64,000 nt of DNA, taken from assembly GCA_003024175.1 (NCBI GenBank), contig MDYQ01000133.1, positions 1-64,000 on the forward strand, in the 5' to 3' direction. The notes under the pieces are model-generated. The model worked only from the letters and a program-made list of their open reading frames with translations. It searched no databases and was not told the DNA's origin. A program made the position numbers and the translations under genes. Shown in pieces: positions 46,501 to 58,338 of this stretch; positions within the stretch are counted from its first letter, which is position 1, and every line of letters begins with the position of its first letter. This DNA is from Planoprotostelium fungivorum. Lineage: Eukaryota; Evosea; Variosea; Cavosteliida; Cavosteliaceae.

Positions 46501-47356
46501 ACACGTGATGTGTGATGTGATTAACGTCCTCATACCTGACCAGAACTGATCTGCGAAAATCTGTGTATTCGTGCGAACATAGAGGTCCACGATGGTAGAA
46601 TCCAACTCTGAGACGCACGCTTTGAGCTCTGCCGCATCGATCATTCGAAGGACATCTTGCTGCTCTTCTAAGGGCAGGACCCTCTTTTCCTTTAGAGGTG
46701 CGATGTACTTGTGTCCAGTGAGGGCAGTCATGATTCTTCCGTCTGATAGAGGGTGAAACTTGACGTCGATCAGCCATCCTCCGACACGTTCTGTTACGTG
46801 ATACGTTCGAGACGATGGCGTCTTGTTCGTGTAACAGCTGTTGATTGTGGACAAGAATGATGGCGTCAGCTGTTTTGTTGGGGTGAGAATCGAATCCTCT
46901 TCCACGTTGCAGCTGGATTGCGATGAGCTTGATGAAATGAAACGTGTTAAGAGCTCACTCTCCCACTGGAACTGCATATTCGGTTGGATCATCCTTTTCG
47001 ATGGACAGCATTTTCTTTGCACTCCTATTCACATAGACCATCTTCACCGCATCTGCGCACGTCTTGAAGATCATTATCCCTTGATCTAAGAGATCCACAC
47101 ATTCTTGTGTGAGCTCTCTTTCGTCTCCCTCTTCGAGACTCCTCCGTCGTTTCATGATGCTGCACCCTGCAAATATGGACTCTATCTCTATTGAGCAGCC
47201 TGAATTCGACGGATCACTATGACTACTGACAGATCGGATCTTCACCATTGACGAGTTTAGCACGCTTAATACACTAACATCTTCCCGTAAAGACCGCAGA
47301 AATACACTACTTCCATTCAGAAGCTTCTGAAATCCCTCGCAAATAGATTCTGTCAT
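43510..47356 (-). CDS. Hybrid sensor histidine kinase (copy 1)
   Basis: This is a cytosolic sensor of a phosphorelay. N-terminal region: one or more PAS-like folds (MKMVYVNRSAKKML near 47030; a second block with HYVDSIHKETGEHCQ and FIQTFTDVTETKRLED near 46110-46230). The histidine-phosphotransfer region holds FLSTMSH joined by splicing to EIRTPLSGIIE, followed by LLNVINDILDYSKV. The ATPase domain has NLLSNAIKFT, RDTGIGIS and GGTGLGLSISKRF. Two receiver domains follow: the first (IIDAN, IIIVDQM, IRKPYRK) and a standard second one (VMVAEDNALNQK, YDLILMDCNMPE, VALTADAM, LKPIRREE). No TM helix is seen. The start is the Met of MTESICEGFQK; copy 2 starts later. Confidence 0.92.
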
Positions 47357-48451
47357 CGGCAGGGGTAGCTTTCTTGGAGAAGTTGGTCAGAGGACTCTTC
47401 CTCTGAGGGGCGTTCTGCCCGTCCTCCTTTCTAACTTATAAAAATCGTCGCAATCAAAGGTAAGGTGCAATGCATTGCCCTGTCGAGAATCGTGCTTCAA
47501 CTCTGGTGAGACCACACGAATAATTGAATCAGCCTTAACGAGGGCACAATCGATACGAAGGTACGAGGGATGCGATCTGGACACCGTATGACGGGAAGTT
47601 CTCCTGAAGAGGTAGAGAATCCTACTGTTTAGTTTCGTTTCTATATAGTCATCTGACGCCGCCGTCTTGCCTTCTAGGAGATGTCTCGCTCATATGCTGA
47701 TAGATTAGAGCCAGACACACCCAAAACTGCATTGTGAGTAGGGAGTGCAGAGTACCCGCAGATCATCTTTCACCTCATCAGGTTCAATGCATTACCGAGG
47801 CAATGAATGTGACGATGATGGAACCTGAGCTGGAACCGCGAGCTCAACAGAATCTGCGGATCCGCAGAGACGGTGAGTGAAAACTCCTTTCAATCTCTGA
47901 TGGAGTAAAGGTTTGTTTAGGGAGCCTTGAAGAAGCAACACTCGTCGGGACGACATCCGCGGTACTCGTAAGCCACTCTCCTCTATCGCTGATAGACCTC
48001 CGGACAGGCGGAACCTCCTGGCCTCTTTAGGTAACAAGGTGAGGTGGACTGACGATAGGTACACAAGAACGAGCAGAGGCTGCAGAGGAGTACGGGTACA
48101 GGTATAATACAGGACAGACGATGAATAAAACATGAATGTTCCAGGATCTTTCATGTGTTCACTTTCGGTGTCATTATACATATGCTAGATATTTGTGCTT
48201 TCTGATGCACAAATGGTGGTCAAGCAGCAAGCCCCTGAAGATCAGAGATCAGAAAGCGTGGAGAAGAGCTACGACCGAATCGAAAGAGATCACAATGCTG
48301 CCAGTAGTGTGCTCTGCATGATCGTCTGAATTATGCCCAAGCTATTGCTGAGCTTTGTGCGGAACGACCCCGATGATGCATTTTATTCTGAACAACTCTG
48401 TCGAACAACATCAAGGTCAGATCATCTTCTTTCCAGAAGAGAAGACAACTG
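47357..48451. other. Divergent intergenic region, 1.1 kb
   Basis: This lies between histidine kinase copy 1 (minus) and the ankyrin gene (plus). A 129-codon open frame at 47792-48181 (minus) and a smaller one at 47387-47584 (minus) lack recognisable motifs, and I do not call them genes. Confidence 0.45.
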
Positions 48452-49785
48452 ATGTCTGACGGTCTCATCTCCTCCAGTCACGATGTTACAAAAGTCATCT
48501 TGCACTTGGCTTTGCAGATCAAATCACCCGACACAAAGAGAAAACAGTTTACCGTCCTTCGCTTGACATGCCAGTTGTGGAAAGACATAGGTGAGACACT
48601 CCTAAACCCAATGTATTTGATAGGAAAGAAGTCCCTCTGACGCTCTCAGTGGACAGCTTCACTGATTGTCTCGTCGATGGCGATCTGCTTCTGGCAGTAA
48701 AAGGAGGCAAAGTGGAGTCGTTACGGTTTCTGTTGACTCGGGCTGAGTTGGACCCTTCCAGTGAAGACATCAGGCTCCTCTGCAAAGCATCGAAGGGTTA
48801 CTCGACTGAGACGGTACGGCTACTCTTGAACGATCCTCGGATGGATGTGTCCAAAGAGAACACAGCCATCATAACTGCCGTTGGACATGGTCAAACCAGT
48901 ACTGTTAAGCTGCTCTTGTCCGACTCACGTGTGGATCCATCAGTAAATGACAATTACGCCATCGGAACTGCAGCCGGTGAGGGCCACAGTGAGATAGTCA
49001 GGCTGCTCTTGTCCGATTCACGTGTGGATCCATCAGTATGTGACAATTACGCCATCACAGAGGCAGCCAGAGGGGGCCACAGTGAGGTCGTACGACTGCT
49101 CTTGTCCCATCCTCGTGTGGATCCATCAGCAGATGACAATCAAGCCATCAAACACGCAGCCGGTAGAGGCCACAGTGAGATAGTGGGGCTGCTCTTGTCC
49201 GATTCACGTGTGGACCCATCAGCAGACAACAATTACGCGATCAGAATAGCAGCAATTGGAGGCCACAGTGAGACTGTCAGGCTGCTTTTGTCCCACCCGT
49301 ACTCAGATCCTTCGGCAAATGATAATCAGGCCATCAGACTTGCAGCTGGTGAGGGCCACAGTGAGACTGTACGGCTGCTCTTATCTCATCCTCGTGTGGA
49401 TCCATCAGCATACGACAATCATGCCATCAAATACGCAGCCAGTAAGGGCCACAGTGAGACTGTACGGCTGCTCTTGTCTCATCCTCGTGTGGATCCGTCA
49501 TCCCAATCTGATGAGGTCATCAGAAGAGCAACTGAGGACGGTTACATTGAGACAGTCCGGTTACTACTGGCCGATAACCGAGTTGATCCAAACAGAAGCA
49601 ACCTTGTCCTGGCGGCGGCAGCAAGAGGTCACGCTGATGTCGTCGAGCTACTGTTGTCACATCCTCGCGTGGATGTACCTGTGCATCTACATGCAGCCAA
49701 GAGAAGAGCGATGGAAGGAGGACACACAAAAGTGGTGGAGCTGCTCGACAATTACAAGGGCAATAGGGAGAATAAAATAATGTGA
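48452..49785 (+). CDS. Ankyrin-repeat protein with F-box-like N-terminus
   Basis: Exon 1 (48452-48590) encodes MSDGLISSSHDVTKVILH and a KRKQFTVLRLTCQLWKDI segment resembling the end of an F-box. A 59-nt intron leads to exon 2, which holds about ten ankyrin repeats of the type HSETVRLLLSHPRVDPSA, each 34 residues. Several repeats are nearly identical in DNA as well as protein, for example around GTGGATCCATCAGCA, so the array is young or is being homogenised. AATAAA lies inside the last codons (NKIM). A protein-binding scaffold, perhaps a ubiquitin-ligase adaptor, is likely. Confidence 0.85.
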
Positions 49786-50081
49786 GAGTATATCAAACGT
49801 GAAACGACATGCAGATTCCCATGGTGTCTATTGCATCACCCCGCTGGTCACGTAGTAAAACATTGGGTTATAGAGATGAAATTGCGATTTTGAGAAAATA
49901 CAGCACGACCCCTTCATCGTCAGGTACAGGGAGATCTTTGATTCTCAATCTCACGCATCAATCAGCTCTAAGTCAGCCGTTTACTAACACGACTCAACGA
50001 GCTCTTCACCAGAGGAACTGAATTCGATCTTCCTTTTATGTACAACCTCCTTTGCGCCCTGCGTCAGGAGGCCCAAACCTT

Positions 50082-53000
50082 TCACTTCTCTCCATTCTTC
50101 GCCACGTCCCAGAGATGTTGAGCGGATAACAAGACGTGATGCAGCTCTTCCCTCCTTATCGGCTTCAGCATGACTTCGTCCATTCCAGAGTCGAGGCAAC
50201 GCTGACGATTCGAAGCCATCGCATCGGCAGTGAGGGCGACAATGGTGGGGCGATGGCCTTTCGGTGAGGCTAACTTTCGAATGAGGCGAGTGGCTTCGAT
50301 TCCTCCCTGTGGTAGTTTTTAGTCAAGGGAACATGATGATGTGATCTCGACGGATGATGAGGTGAGTAGATGAGGTATATAAAAGATGTACTTATATACA
50401 GTAAAAGAGAATGTTGATGGTGGTATGTTAGGTTGTGAGAATCAGCGAAATCACTCACGCATTCTGGCATATTGCAGTCCATCAGTATCAGATCGTACTC
50501 CTCACACCTCGCAGCATCCACTGCCTTCTTCCCATTGTCCACTACCAATGGCTCGATCGAATAGCGGCTCAGCATTCTCACGATGACCTTCTGGTTCAAC
50601 ACGTTGTCCTCTGCCACCATCACCTTCAGATGTACGACCATGTGTTCGTCTGCAGTCGGCAGCTTCGGGCTCACACTCTGGCTGACTTTGACGACGGGCC
50701 TGACGATCTCTGTGGGCTTGATGGACTGTCTCCTCATCTGCCTGAAGAAGACAGATAAGAGGTTCCTCTTGCGGTAGGGTTTTCGAATGATGGCGTAGAC
50801 CGATTGGCTGGTGGCGGTCGGGTTGGCATTCAAACTCTCGCAGATCAAGAGAGATGCCCTCGGATGGTTCTCGGATATGTGATCGATGTCTCCCTCCCTC
50901 GTCAGCTGATCGACGATGATGATCTCCGGAAGTGACTTGTCGTCTCTCAATGCTTCGTCCATCGATACGTACGTTACGCAGCGGTAACCCAGGCGATGGA
51001 GCCACCGTGTGAGACCCATCGATTGGTTCACGTTCGCATCGATGATCATGACGAGCGTGGGTCTCATCGCGTTGAAACGCGTGATGTCTTCTTCCATGAG
51101 AGAGATCTGTCTGGCCTCTATTGTCACGTCACCATGACGTCATCACACGTCACACTCACCCACTACCGAGTCTTCTGGCGTGACGACGGAGCAGGGCAGG
51201 GTCAGGTGAAAAGTGGTACCTCTTCCTTCTATCGATTCGAGCCACATACAACCACCCATAGCTTCAACAAACCGCTTCGATATAGAGAGACCTAAGCCGG
51301 TGCCCCCCTGTACATCGTGAGATCCCACGGAAATTTCGCTGAAATTTCGACTTACGTAACGTCGGGTGATAGAGGAATCACTCTGTACGAACGGACGGAA
51401 CATGGTGTTCTTGAATGCCTCGCTGATGCCGATGCCTGTGTCGCGTACGGATATCTGAATGGAAGAGTTGGACGGGTGGAGGCAGCCGTGGACTTCGATC
51501 TCGCCTCTCTCGGTGAACTTGATGGCGTTGGATAACAGATTGACTGTGATCGTTGTGAGTTGTGACGTATTCATGTGATGAGATGATGTGTTTTGATCAT
51601 GATCGGGTGATGCGCGATGATGCAAATGACGCGACGTCATCTCGATGTGATGATACGAGAGAAGCCCTCACCCATGATCTGTCTCAATCTGCCATAATCT
51701 GCCACGATCTGAAATCCCGTCGGAATATCTGGCCAGCAGATGACATCCAATCCTTTCTTTGCTCCCTGCAATTTGACCATGTCCATGCTCTCTTCTAACA
51801 CACCCTGCACCAACAGAGGCTTCATCTCTAACACTAATTCGTTTGCTTCGATCTGTCCTCACCGTCAATCCTCTCCTCTACAACGAGCCGTTCGTCTCTC
51901 TACAACGAGCCGGTGTGTCTCACCTTCGAGTAGTCCAAGATATCGTTTATGACGTTCAGCAGTTGATCACTGCAGATCCTCCCGATGCTCAAGATCTCCT
52001 GATCGCTCTCTCCCAAAGAACTCTTCTCGCTGAAATGACACAACGTCTCTATGATGCCACTCAGTGGTGTCCTGATCTCTGCTTTCCCATCAATTCTCCA
52101 CGGATGCTCCATGATTCTTCCCACCGTGGGACATTGTGGAGAGGAATCTGGACTGTCCGATGAGTGCTGCATCTCTCTGTATGACCTCCTTCTCTAACGC
52201 GTGCTTGACTACTTCCAAATTATCGTTCTCGCATTTGATCTCCGTCACATCTGCACACAGTATGGCGTAACGGTTGTTCGGCAGCTCGTAAACAGAGCAG
52301 ATGTACCACATCAGAGTGTACGGATCGTACAGAGCTCTCCTTCCCTTCATGAGATTTTTTGCTTCCACGATGAGGTCGCGGTACATCTTGACGTGCTGTG
52401 AATCGACGCCCAAGTCACCTGTTTGGGTCAAAGGTGGAGGCCTCGAACGAGAAACGCACGACTGGTCCGACCGATGAGATCATCGTGTGTTAAGTTGTAG
52501 ACTTTAGACAGAGTCTCTTGTGCTCTGCGATTGAGAAGGTGATACCGTATGTGTTCATCAGTGGTCGGCTCCACTTTAAAATCGATCAAAAACTCATTTC
52601 TTCTGCACACGCATGAGCTGCTCACCAACATACATGAGGATGTCATCGGTCAAGTCTAAGACTTGCTTCTGTAGAGCGTTCATGTCTTCCAGCCTCTTCG
52701 TCTCCGTTACGNACACAACGTCTCTATGATGCCACTCAGTGGTGTCCTGATCTCTGCTTTCCCATCAATTCTCCACGGATGCTCCATGATTCTTCCCACC
52801 GTGGGACATTGTGGAGAGGAATCTGGACTGTCCGATGAGTGCTGCATCTCTCTGTATGACCTCCTTCTCTAACGCGTGCTTGACTACTTCCAAATTATCG
52901 TTCTCGCATTTGATCTCCGTCACATCTGCACACAGTATGGCGTAACGGTTGTTCGGCAGCTCGTAAACAGAGCAGATGTACCACATCAGAGTGTACGGAT

Positions 53001-54430
53001 CGTACAGAGCTCTCCTTCCCTTCATGAGATTTTTTGCTTCCACGATGAGGTCGCGGTACATCTTGACGTGCTGTGAATCGACGCCCAAGTCACCTGTTTG
53101 GGTCAAAGGTGGAGGCCTCGAACGAGAAACGCACGACTGGTCCGACCGATGAGATCATCGTGTGTTAAGTTGTAGACTTTAGACAGAGTCTCTTGTGCTC
53201 TGCGATTGAGAAGGTGATACCGTATGTGTTCATCAGTGGTCGGCTCCACTTTAAAATCGATTAAAAATTCATTTCATCTCCGCATGCATGAGGTGCTCAC
53301 CGACAGACATGAGGATGTCATCGGTCAAGTCTAAGACTTGCTTCTGTAGAGCGTTCATGTCTTCCAGCCTCTTCGTCTCCGTTACGTCCGTGAAAGTTTG
53401 GATGAAGCGATGGCGATGAGCAGGAGAGGGTTCGGTCAGCTGACAATGTTCTCCCGTCTCTTTGTGAATCGAATCGACGTAATGGCATTCCATCTTGACC
53501 CAGACGACACCTACGTGACGTGTCAGATGAGACGGATGTCTTTGAGATGATGGATGTGAGATGAAAAATTCAAAAGGGCTCACGTTCGTCTATGAGGACT
53601 GTGGAATTTACCATGCGAACTGGTTTCGATTGTTTCATGGATGTATACATGTTACCCATCCACCATTGCAAATCGGTCACCTTCCAGCCCATCTCTCTCA
53701 CGGACCATTTTCCTCGTATGGCCTTGCCTTGAAAGAAGATGAGACACACGTGTGTGATGTGATTAACCTCCTCATACCTGACCAGAACTGATCTGCGAAA
53801 ATCTGTGTATTCGTGCGAACAAAGAGGTCCACGATGGTAGAGTCCAACTCGGAGACGCACGCTTTGAGCTCTGCCGCATCGATCATTCGAAGGACATCTT
53901 GCTGCTCTTCTAAGGGCAGGACCCTCTTTTCCTTTAGAGGTGCGATGTACTTGTGTCCAGTGAGGGCAGTCATGATTCTTCCGTCTGATAGAGGGTGAAA
54001 CTTGACGTCGATCAGCCATCCTCCGACACGTTCTGTTACGTGATACGTTCGAGACGATGGCGTCTTGTTCGTGTAACAGCTGTTGATTGTGGACAAGAAT
54101 GATGGCGTCAGCTGTTTTGTTGGGGTGAGAATCGAATCCTCTTCCACGTTGCAGCTGGATTGCGATGAGCTTGATGAAATGAAACGTGTTAAGAGCTCAC
54201 TCTCCCACTGGAACTGCATATTCGGTTGGATCATCCTTTTCGATGGACAGCATTTTCTTTGCACTCCTATTCACATAGACCATCTTCACCGCATCTGCGC
54301 ACGTCTTGAAGATCATTATCCCTTGATCTAAGAGATCCACACATTCTTGTGTGAGCTCTCTTTCGTCTCCCTCTTCGAGACTCCTCCGTCGTTTCATGAT
54401 GATGCTGCCGGCTGCCGTTGCACCCTGCAA
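50082..54430 (-). CDS. Hybrid sensor histidine kinase (copy 2), disrupted by assembly join
   Basis: Same architecture as copy 1: PAS-like regions, phosphoacceptor His region, ATPase domain (NLLSNAIKFT, DTGIGIS, GGTGLGLSISKRF) and two receiver domains (second with VMVAEDNVLNQK and LILMDCNMPE). Most substitutions relative to copy 1 are conservative. The segment encoding the second PAS-like block and the helix before the phosphoacceptor His appears twice (52038-52711 and 52713-53386), with one N between. As it stands the gene would repeat those exons; I take this as an assembly fault. The start is MQGATAAGSIIMKRRR; an upstream alternative frame begins MNSGCSIEIES. Confidence 0.88.
52038..53386. 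repeat. 675-bp tandem repeat with one N at the join
   Basis: Positions 52038-52711 repeat at 52713-53386 with a constant 675-bp offset. I see no difference in the first roughly 530 bp; then several differences appear near 52585-52635 versus 53260-53310. Base 52712 is N. Two overlapping contigs or haplotypes joined without merging would produce this pattern. Confidence 0.95.
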
Positions 54431-54680
54431 ATATGGACTCTATCTCTATTGAGCAGCCTGAATTCAACGGATCATATCAACTACATACAGATCGAATCTA
54501 CACACTCTGACAGGTCCAACACTTATCACGTAATCTCTTCCCTCAGAGGCGGCCCAGCCCATTGACAGAAGACTTACGGCTCACATCCATCTCATCCCAT
54601 CATCATCATAGAAGGTAGGTGTCTCGTGAGGCCCATCCATGTCTCTCAAAACCTTTCAACGATATAAGAGGAGCTTTCGT

Positions 54681-57600
54681 TTATTCTTGGATGATTCTTC
54701 CCTCCGTCACGTTTCCCTTGACTTCAGGAACAGCGTTGAAGATCTCCAAATATTCGAGGACTTCCTTCAATTCAGAGGCCCTGCGCTCTTCGTCCCACTT
54801 TAGAGTGTCTCCCATCAGCTTGACGACCCTGGGGGCGACTCTCTTACCGACCTGGACGTCCTCTCAGTTGATTTTTCTTTTGTGATGTGATGGAATGTGA
54901 CGTGATGGAATGTGATGGAACGTGATGTGATGGTGTGAGTCGATGTGATGTGATTTCATGTGATGATGTTCGCATGCGAACACGACCCACCTCAGAATCG
55001 AGGAAGGCGAGACGCAGACGACGAGAGATGAGATCTCTCGCGTTCACGGCATACTCCTCTTGGCATGCGTAGACGACCTGTCGTCTCATCAGCCTCCTCC
55101 ATCATCATCACGATGAAGACGAGACGAAATAAAATGAAATAAAATGCTGACCTCGGCCTCGATGTAAGGATAGTTGTTTGCCAGACGGTCTCCGTATTTC
55201 TGTTGAGCGAGCTGAGCAACTCTCAGAGATCTCGTTCCGTACGAATGACTCAGGTGTTGGGCGACGTCAGAAGGGAATTTGGCCGATACAACCTGTGATC
55301 ATCAGTCGTCACGATCGCGATCGCACACGATGGTGATCGCATCCATCATCTCGCACGATGCGATCGTCATCACGCGATCACCATCGTGTCGTCTCCATCA
55401 TGATCTCATCACCTGTCCATCACGAGTCGTCTTCTGTCTCCTGTAGTTTTGTGTGATCACCGTAAAGAAGGCGGGCTCCCACTTCTCTCCTCCAATCATC
55501 GGTATCTTCTTCGTCAGGCAGGGTCCGGCCTTGTCCTTCAGACCTCCGACCTCCACCGCCTTATCTACAACGTCTTGTGCCATCCTGCGGTACGTCGTCC
55601 ATTTGCCGCCGGCAATGGTGACGAGACCGCTGTCGCTGGTGTCGATCACGTGATCTCTAGAGGCAGAGGCGGTGCTCGTTGCCTTGGGATCTTTTGCGAG
55701 AGGACGGATACCGCTCCAGGCGGCTTGAACGTCTTGTCTTCTCACCTGTGAAGGTGAATCAAACGAGATTATTTTTTTGCGAATTTTGTTCGGGGTGTGG
55801 GATTTGGATCGTTGTAGATGGATGAAATTTCGAGTGGAATTCGGCTCACTTGTACGGAGAGGTAATCAGACAGGGCCTCGAGGATGAACTCGACTTCGTC
55901 ATCGTGAGGCTTGGGGTTGTGTGTGATCTCTACGGAAGAGTCAGTTGTTCCGGCGATGGTGTATCCCTGCCATGGCAACATGAAGACTACACGGCCGTCG
56001 GCCGTTTTTGGGACGATGAGGCCGGTGGTGTTGGGGGAATAGTAGTTGGGCAGCATGACCTGAAGGTTTTAATCGATTTTAATGTGAGAAATTGGGACTC
56101 ACGTGGACACCGCTGGAGGGGAGGATGATGTTCTGTACTTCGGGGTCGTCCATCTTTCTGATGCTGTCTATCATGACATCAGCTCATCATCATCATCACG
56201 ATCGTGATCACGACCATGTGCTTCATGACACATCATCGTACAACATGTCTTTCACGCCGACGCATATCGTGAAGAGATATTTCACCTGAGAAGGGACCAG
56301 TAGCATTGATGACAACCTTGGCGGCAACGTTCCACTCGTCTCCAGTTTGGGTGTCGCGAACTTTAGCTCCGTTGACTTTTCCGTCGGCTCCCTTCAGCAG
56401 GGCGGTGACCTGAAATTTCACTCAGTTTTCATCGAAGTTTTTGTGGGGGAAATTTCGGGGAAATCTCCCACCTCGACGTGGTTGGCAACGTCGGCACCCT
56501 TCGCGGCGGCGGTGAGGGCAAGAGAGACGTTCATTCTGGCATCGTCCATTTGTCCATCAAAGTAGACGACCTGTCTCACGTTTCAGATGATGATCATCGC
56601 GATGATGATGATGTGGATGAGATGACGCATGGTCGTGTGATGGAGAAGACGTGTGAGTGATCGATGATGACTATAGTGATCATGCCATCGTGATGAATGT
56701 GATGATGATCGCGATGATGATCATCAGGATGGAGTGGATGAAACTCACAGATCCCTTCAGGCCCTCCTGAGCCAACATAGGGAACTGTCTTCCAGATTCT
56801 CTCTGCGACAAAAAGTGAGACCAACCGATGTTCTGACTTCCCGCCAAAAGATCGTACAGCTTGAGTCCCACCCAATAGTAGGGGATCTCCCAGTAACTCG
56901 CGGAAATCTCAGTGAAATTTCGAGTTACGTACGCACTTGTAGCAGGGGGTCATGATGGGTAAGGGGTGGGTCAGGTGAGGTGCTGCGTCTAAGAAGAGTT
57001 GACGTTCGTGGAGGGCCTCGAAGACGAGGGAGAGGGCACCCTTGTCCAATTGCATGACTGCCTTTTGAAGGTATCTAAAGTGGGTCAGATGGCGATTTTA
57101 CGATTCGATGAAGGTGATCGTGATGGGATGATGAAGGGGATGGGTGATTCGATCATGTTGTTGATGGACATCCACTGGACGTGAAGATGATGGAGGTGAT
57201 GAAATTTGAATTACCGGACTCCTCCGTGAATGAGCTTCGTTGAGCGACTGGATGTTCCAGCGGCGAAATCATCTCTCTCTGGACGTCGCCATCAGACACA
57301 CCATGCGGATGTCTTCGACTCACCTACGAGGGCTGTCTTCAATCCTCTCGTCGTGGCATCCTGCATCATCGTCAGATCACGATCACATAACGAAATCATA
57401 TCTAATCGAAGGAGGTAGAAGGCAACGGTGAGATCAAGAGAGAAGAGGGAAAAGAAGAGAGACTTACGAGAGCTGCGCCTGTACCGGAGGCACCTCCTCC
57501 AATGACGAGGACGTCATACTCTTTACCCGACTTGAGTTTCTCGATCTGTGCGTCTCTCTTTGGCAGCTGAACGAACTTTTCTCTCGCACCAGGGAATCTA

Positions 57601-57793
57601 TCTCCATCAATTTCGAACGTTCACATCATCGCACACGATAGAGGTTGAAATCATCTATGACAGGTCACCTGGCCTTAGCCAACCCCTTGCTACGAAGGTT
57701 GTTGGTTTGGTAAATATCATACAACAGGTAACCGCCGACACCTGCACCTACCACCGTTCCGTACTTGATGACTCGCTGGACCTTGGTAAACAT
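54681..57793 (-). CDS. FAD-dependent glycerol-3-phosphate dehydrogenase, mitochondrial type
   Basis: Oxidises glycerol-3-phosphate to dihydroxyacetone phosphate and passes electrons to ubiquinone at the inner mitochondrial membrane. The N-terminus (MFTKVQRVIKYGTVVGAGVG) looks like a targeting/anchor segment. The FAD site is DVLVIGGGASGTGAALDA. SSRSTKLIHGGVRYL, the substrate-region motif, and NHVEVTALLKGADGKV follow; then VVINATGPFS, MLPWQGYTIAGTTDSS and TIAGGKWTTYRRMAQD. The C-terminal domain includes VVYACQEEYAVNARDLISRR. I see no EF hands, unlike the animal enzyme. About twelve introns; some contain dimers of TTTTATTTC. AATAAA overlaps the stop codon (GAATAAACG on the minus strand). Confidence 0.94.
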
Positions 57794-58338
57794 GGTCACG
57801 TCTCTCTTTGTCCTCTAATGTGCTGCCTGCCGGAGAATTCTCCCTTCTCGGGTTCCCGGAGGTGAGAAAAGGAATCAATTTTCCGCCCTGCATTTTGATA
57901 TCATTAGCGGAAGAATCCGTGTAGCATCTCTTCTCAAGCATCGCTGTGGGAACACATCGCGAGTGAGATGTCTTCTGACCAGATCATATACATAGACCCA
58001 GCATCAGCGAGTCTCTTCCGTTCTTGACGCCAGGATCCTGGCGACGTCGTTGACATCCATGTTACGATCATGATTTAGCAGCTGATGTAATCTAGTTCTC
58101 ACACGGAGTGATAAAACAGTCTTCTGACATCTGATGCAAATGATGAGAAAGACACAGATGGATGAGATGAAACTGTTAAACATACAGGACATATAAGTGG
58201 CTGAGACTGATATAAAACTGATCGTTGAGGCAGAATGAGAAACATAGCAGGCAATGCCAGCGGTTGAGATATCGATCTTTCACATGATGCATCGCAGTGC
58301 TTGTGATGTGCATGTTTTATTCTTACAGGTGCTTGTGT
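57794..58338. other. Intergenic, no gene recognised
   Basis: Promoter side of the glycerol-3-phosphate dehydrogenase gene and 3' side of the CBS gene, which has AATAAA on the minus strand near 58317-58322. No further coding sequence is supported. Confidence 0.45.

Larger units (their letters stand above)
43050..47260. repeat. Segmental duplication, copy 1
   Basis: Carries the ankyrin stub and the first histidine kinase. It matches about 49700-54530 in the same orientation. Coding exons are almost identical; introns differ by small insertions. Confidence 0.9.
49700..54530. repeat. Segmental duplication, copy 2
   Basis: Carries the 3' end of the intact ankyrin gene and the second histidine kinase; same orientation as copy 1. 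The right edge fades near 54480-54530, upstream of the kinase start. Confidence 0.9.

Noticed and set aside
47792-48181. 129-codon minus-strand gene
   Set aside because: No motif, no splice-linked partner, uneven composition; probably chance.
43510-54430. A third histidine kinase between 52.7 and 54.4 kb
   Set aside because: The repeated block covers only a 675-bp internal segment next to an N; there is no second set of ATPase or receiver exons.
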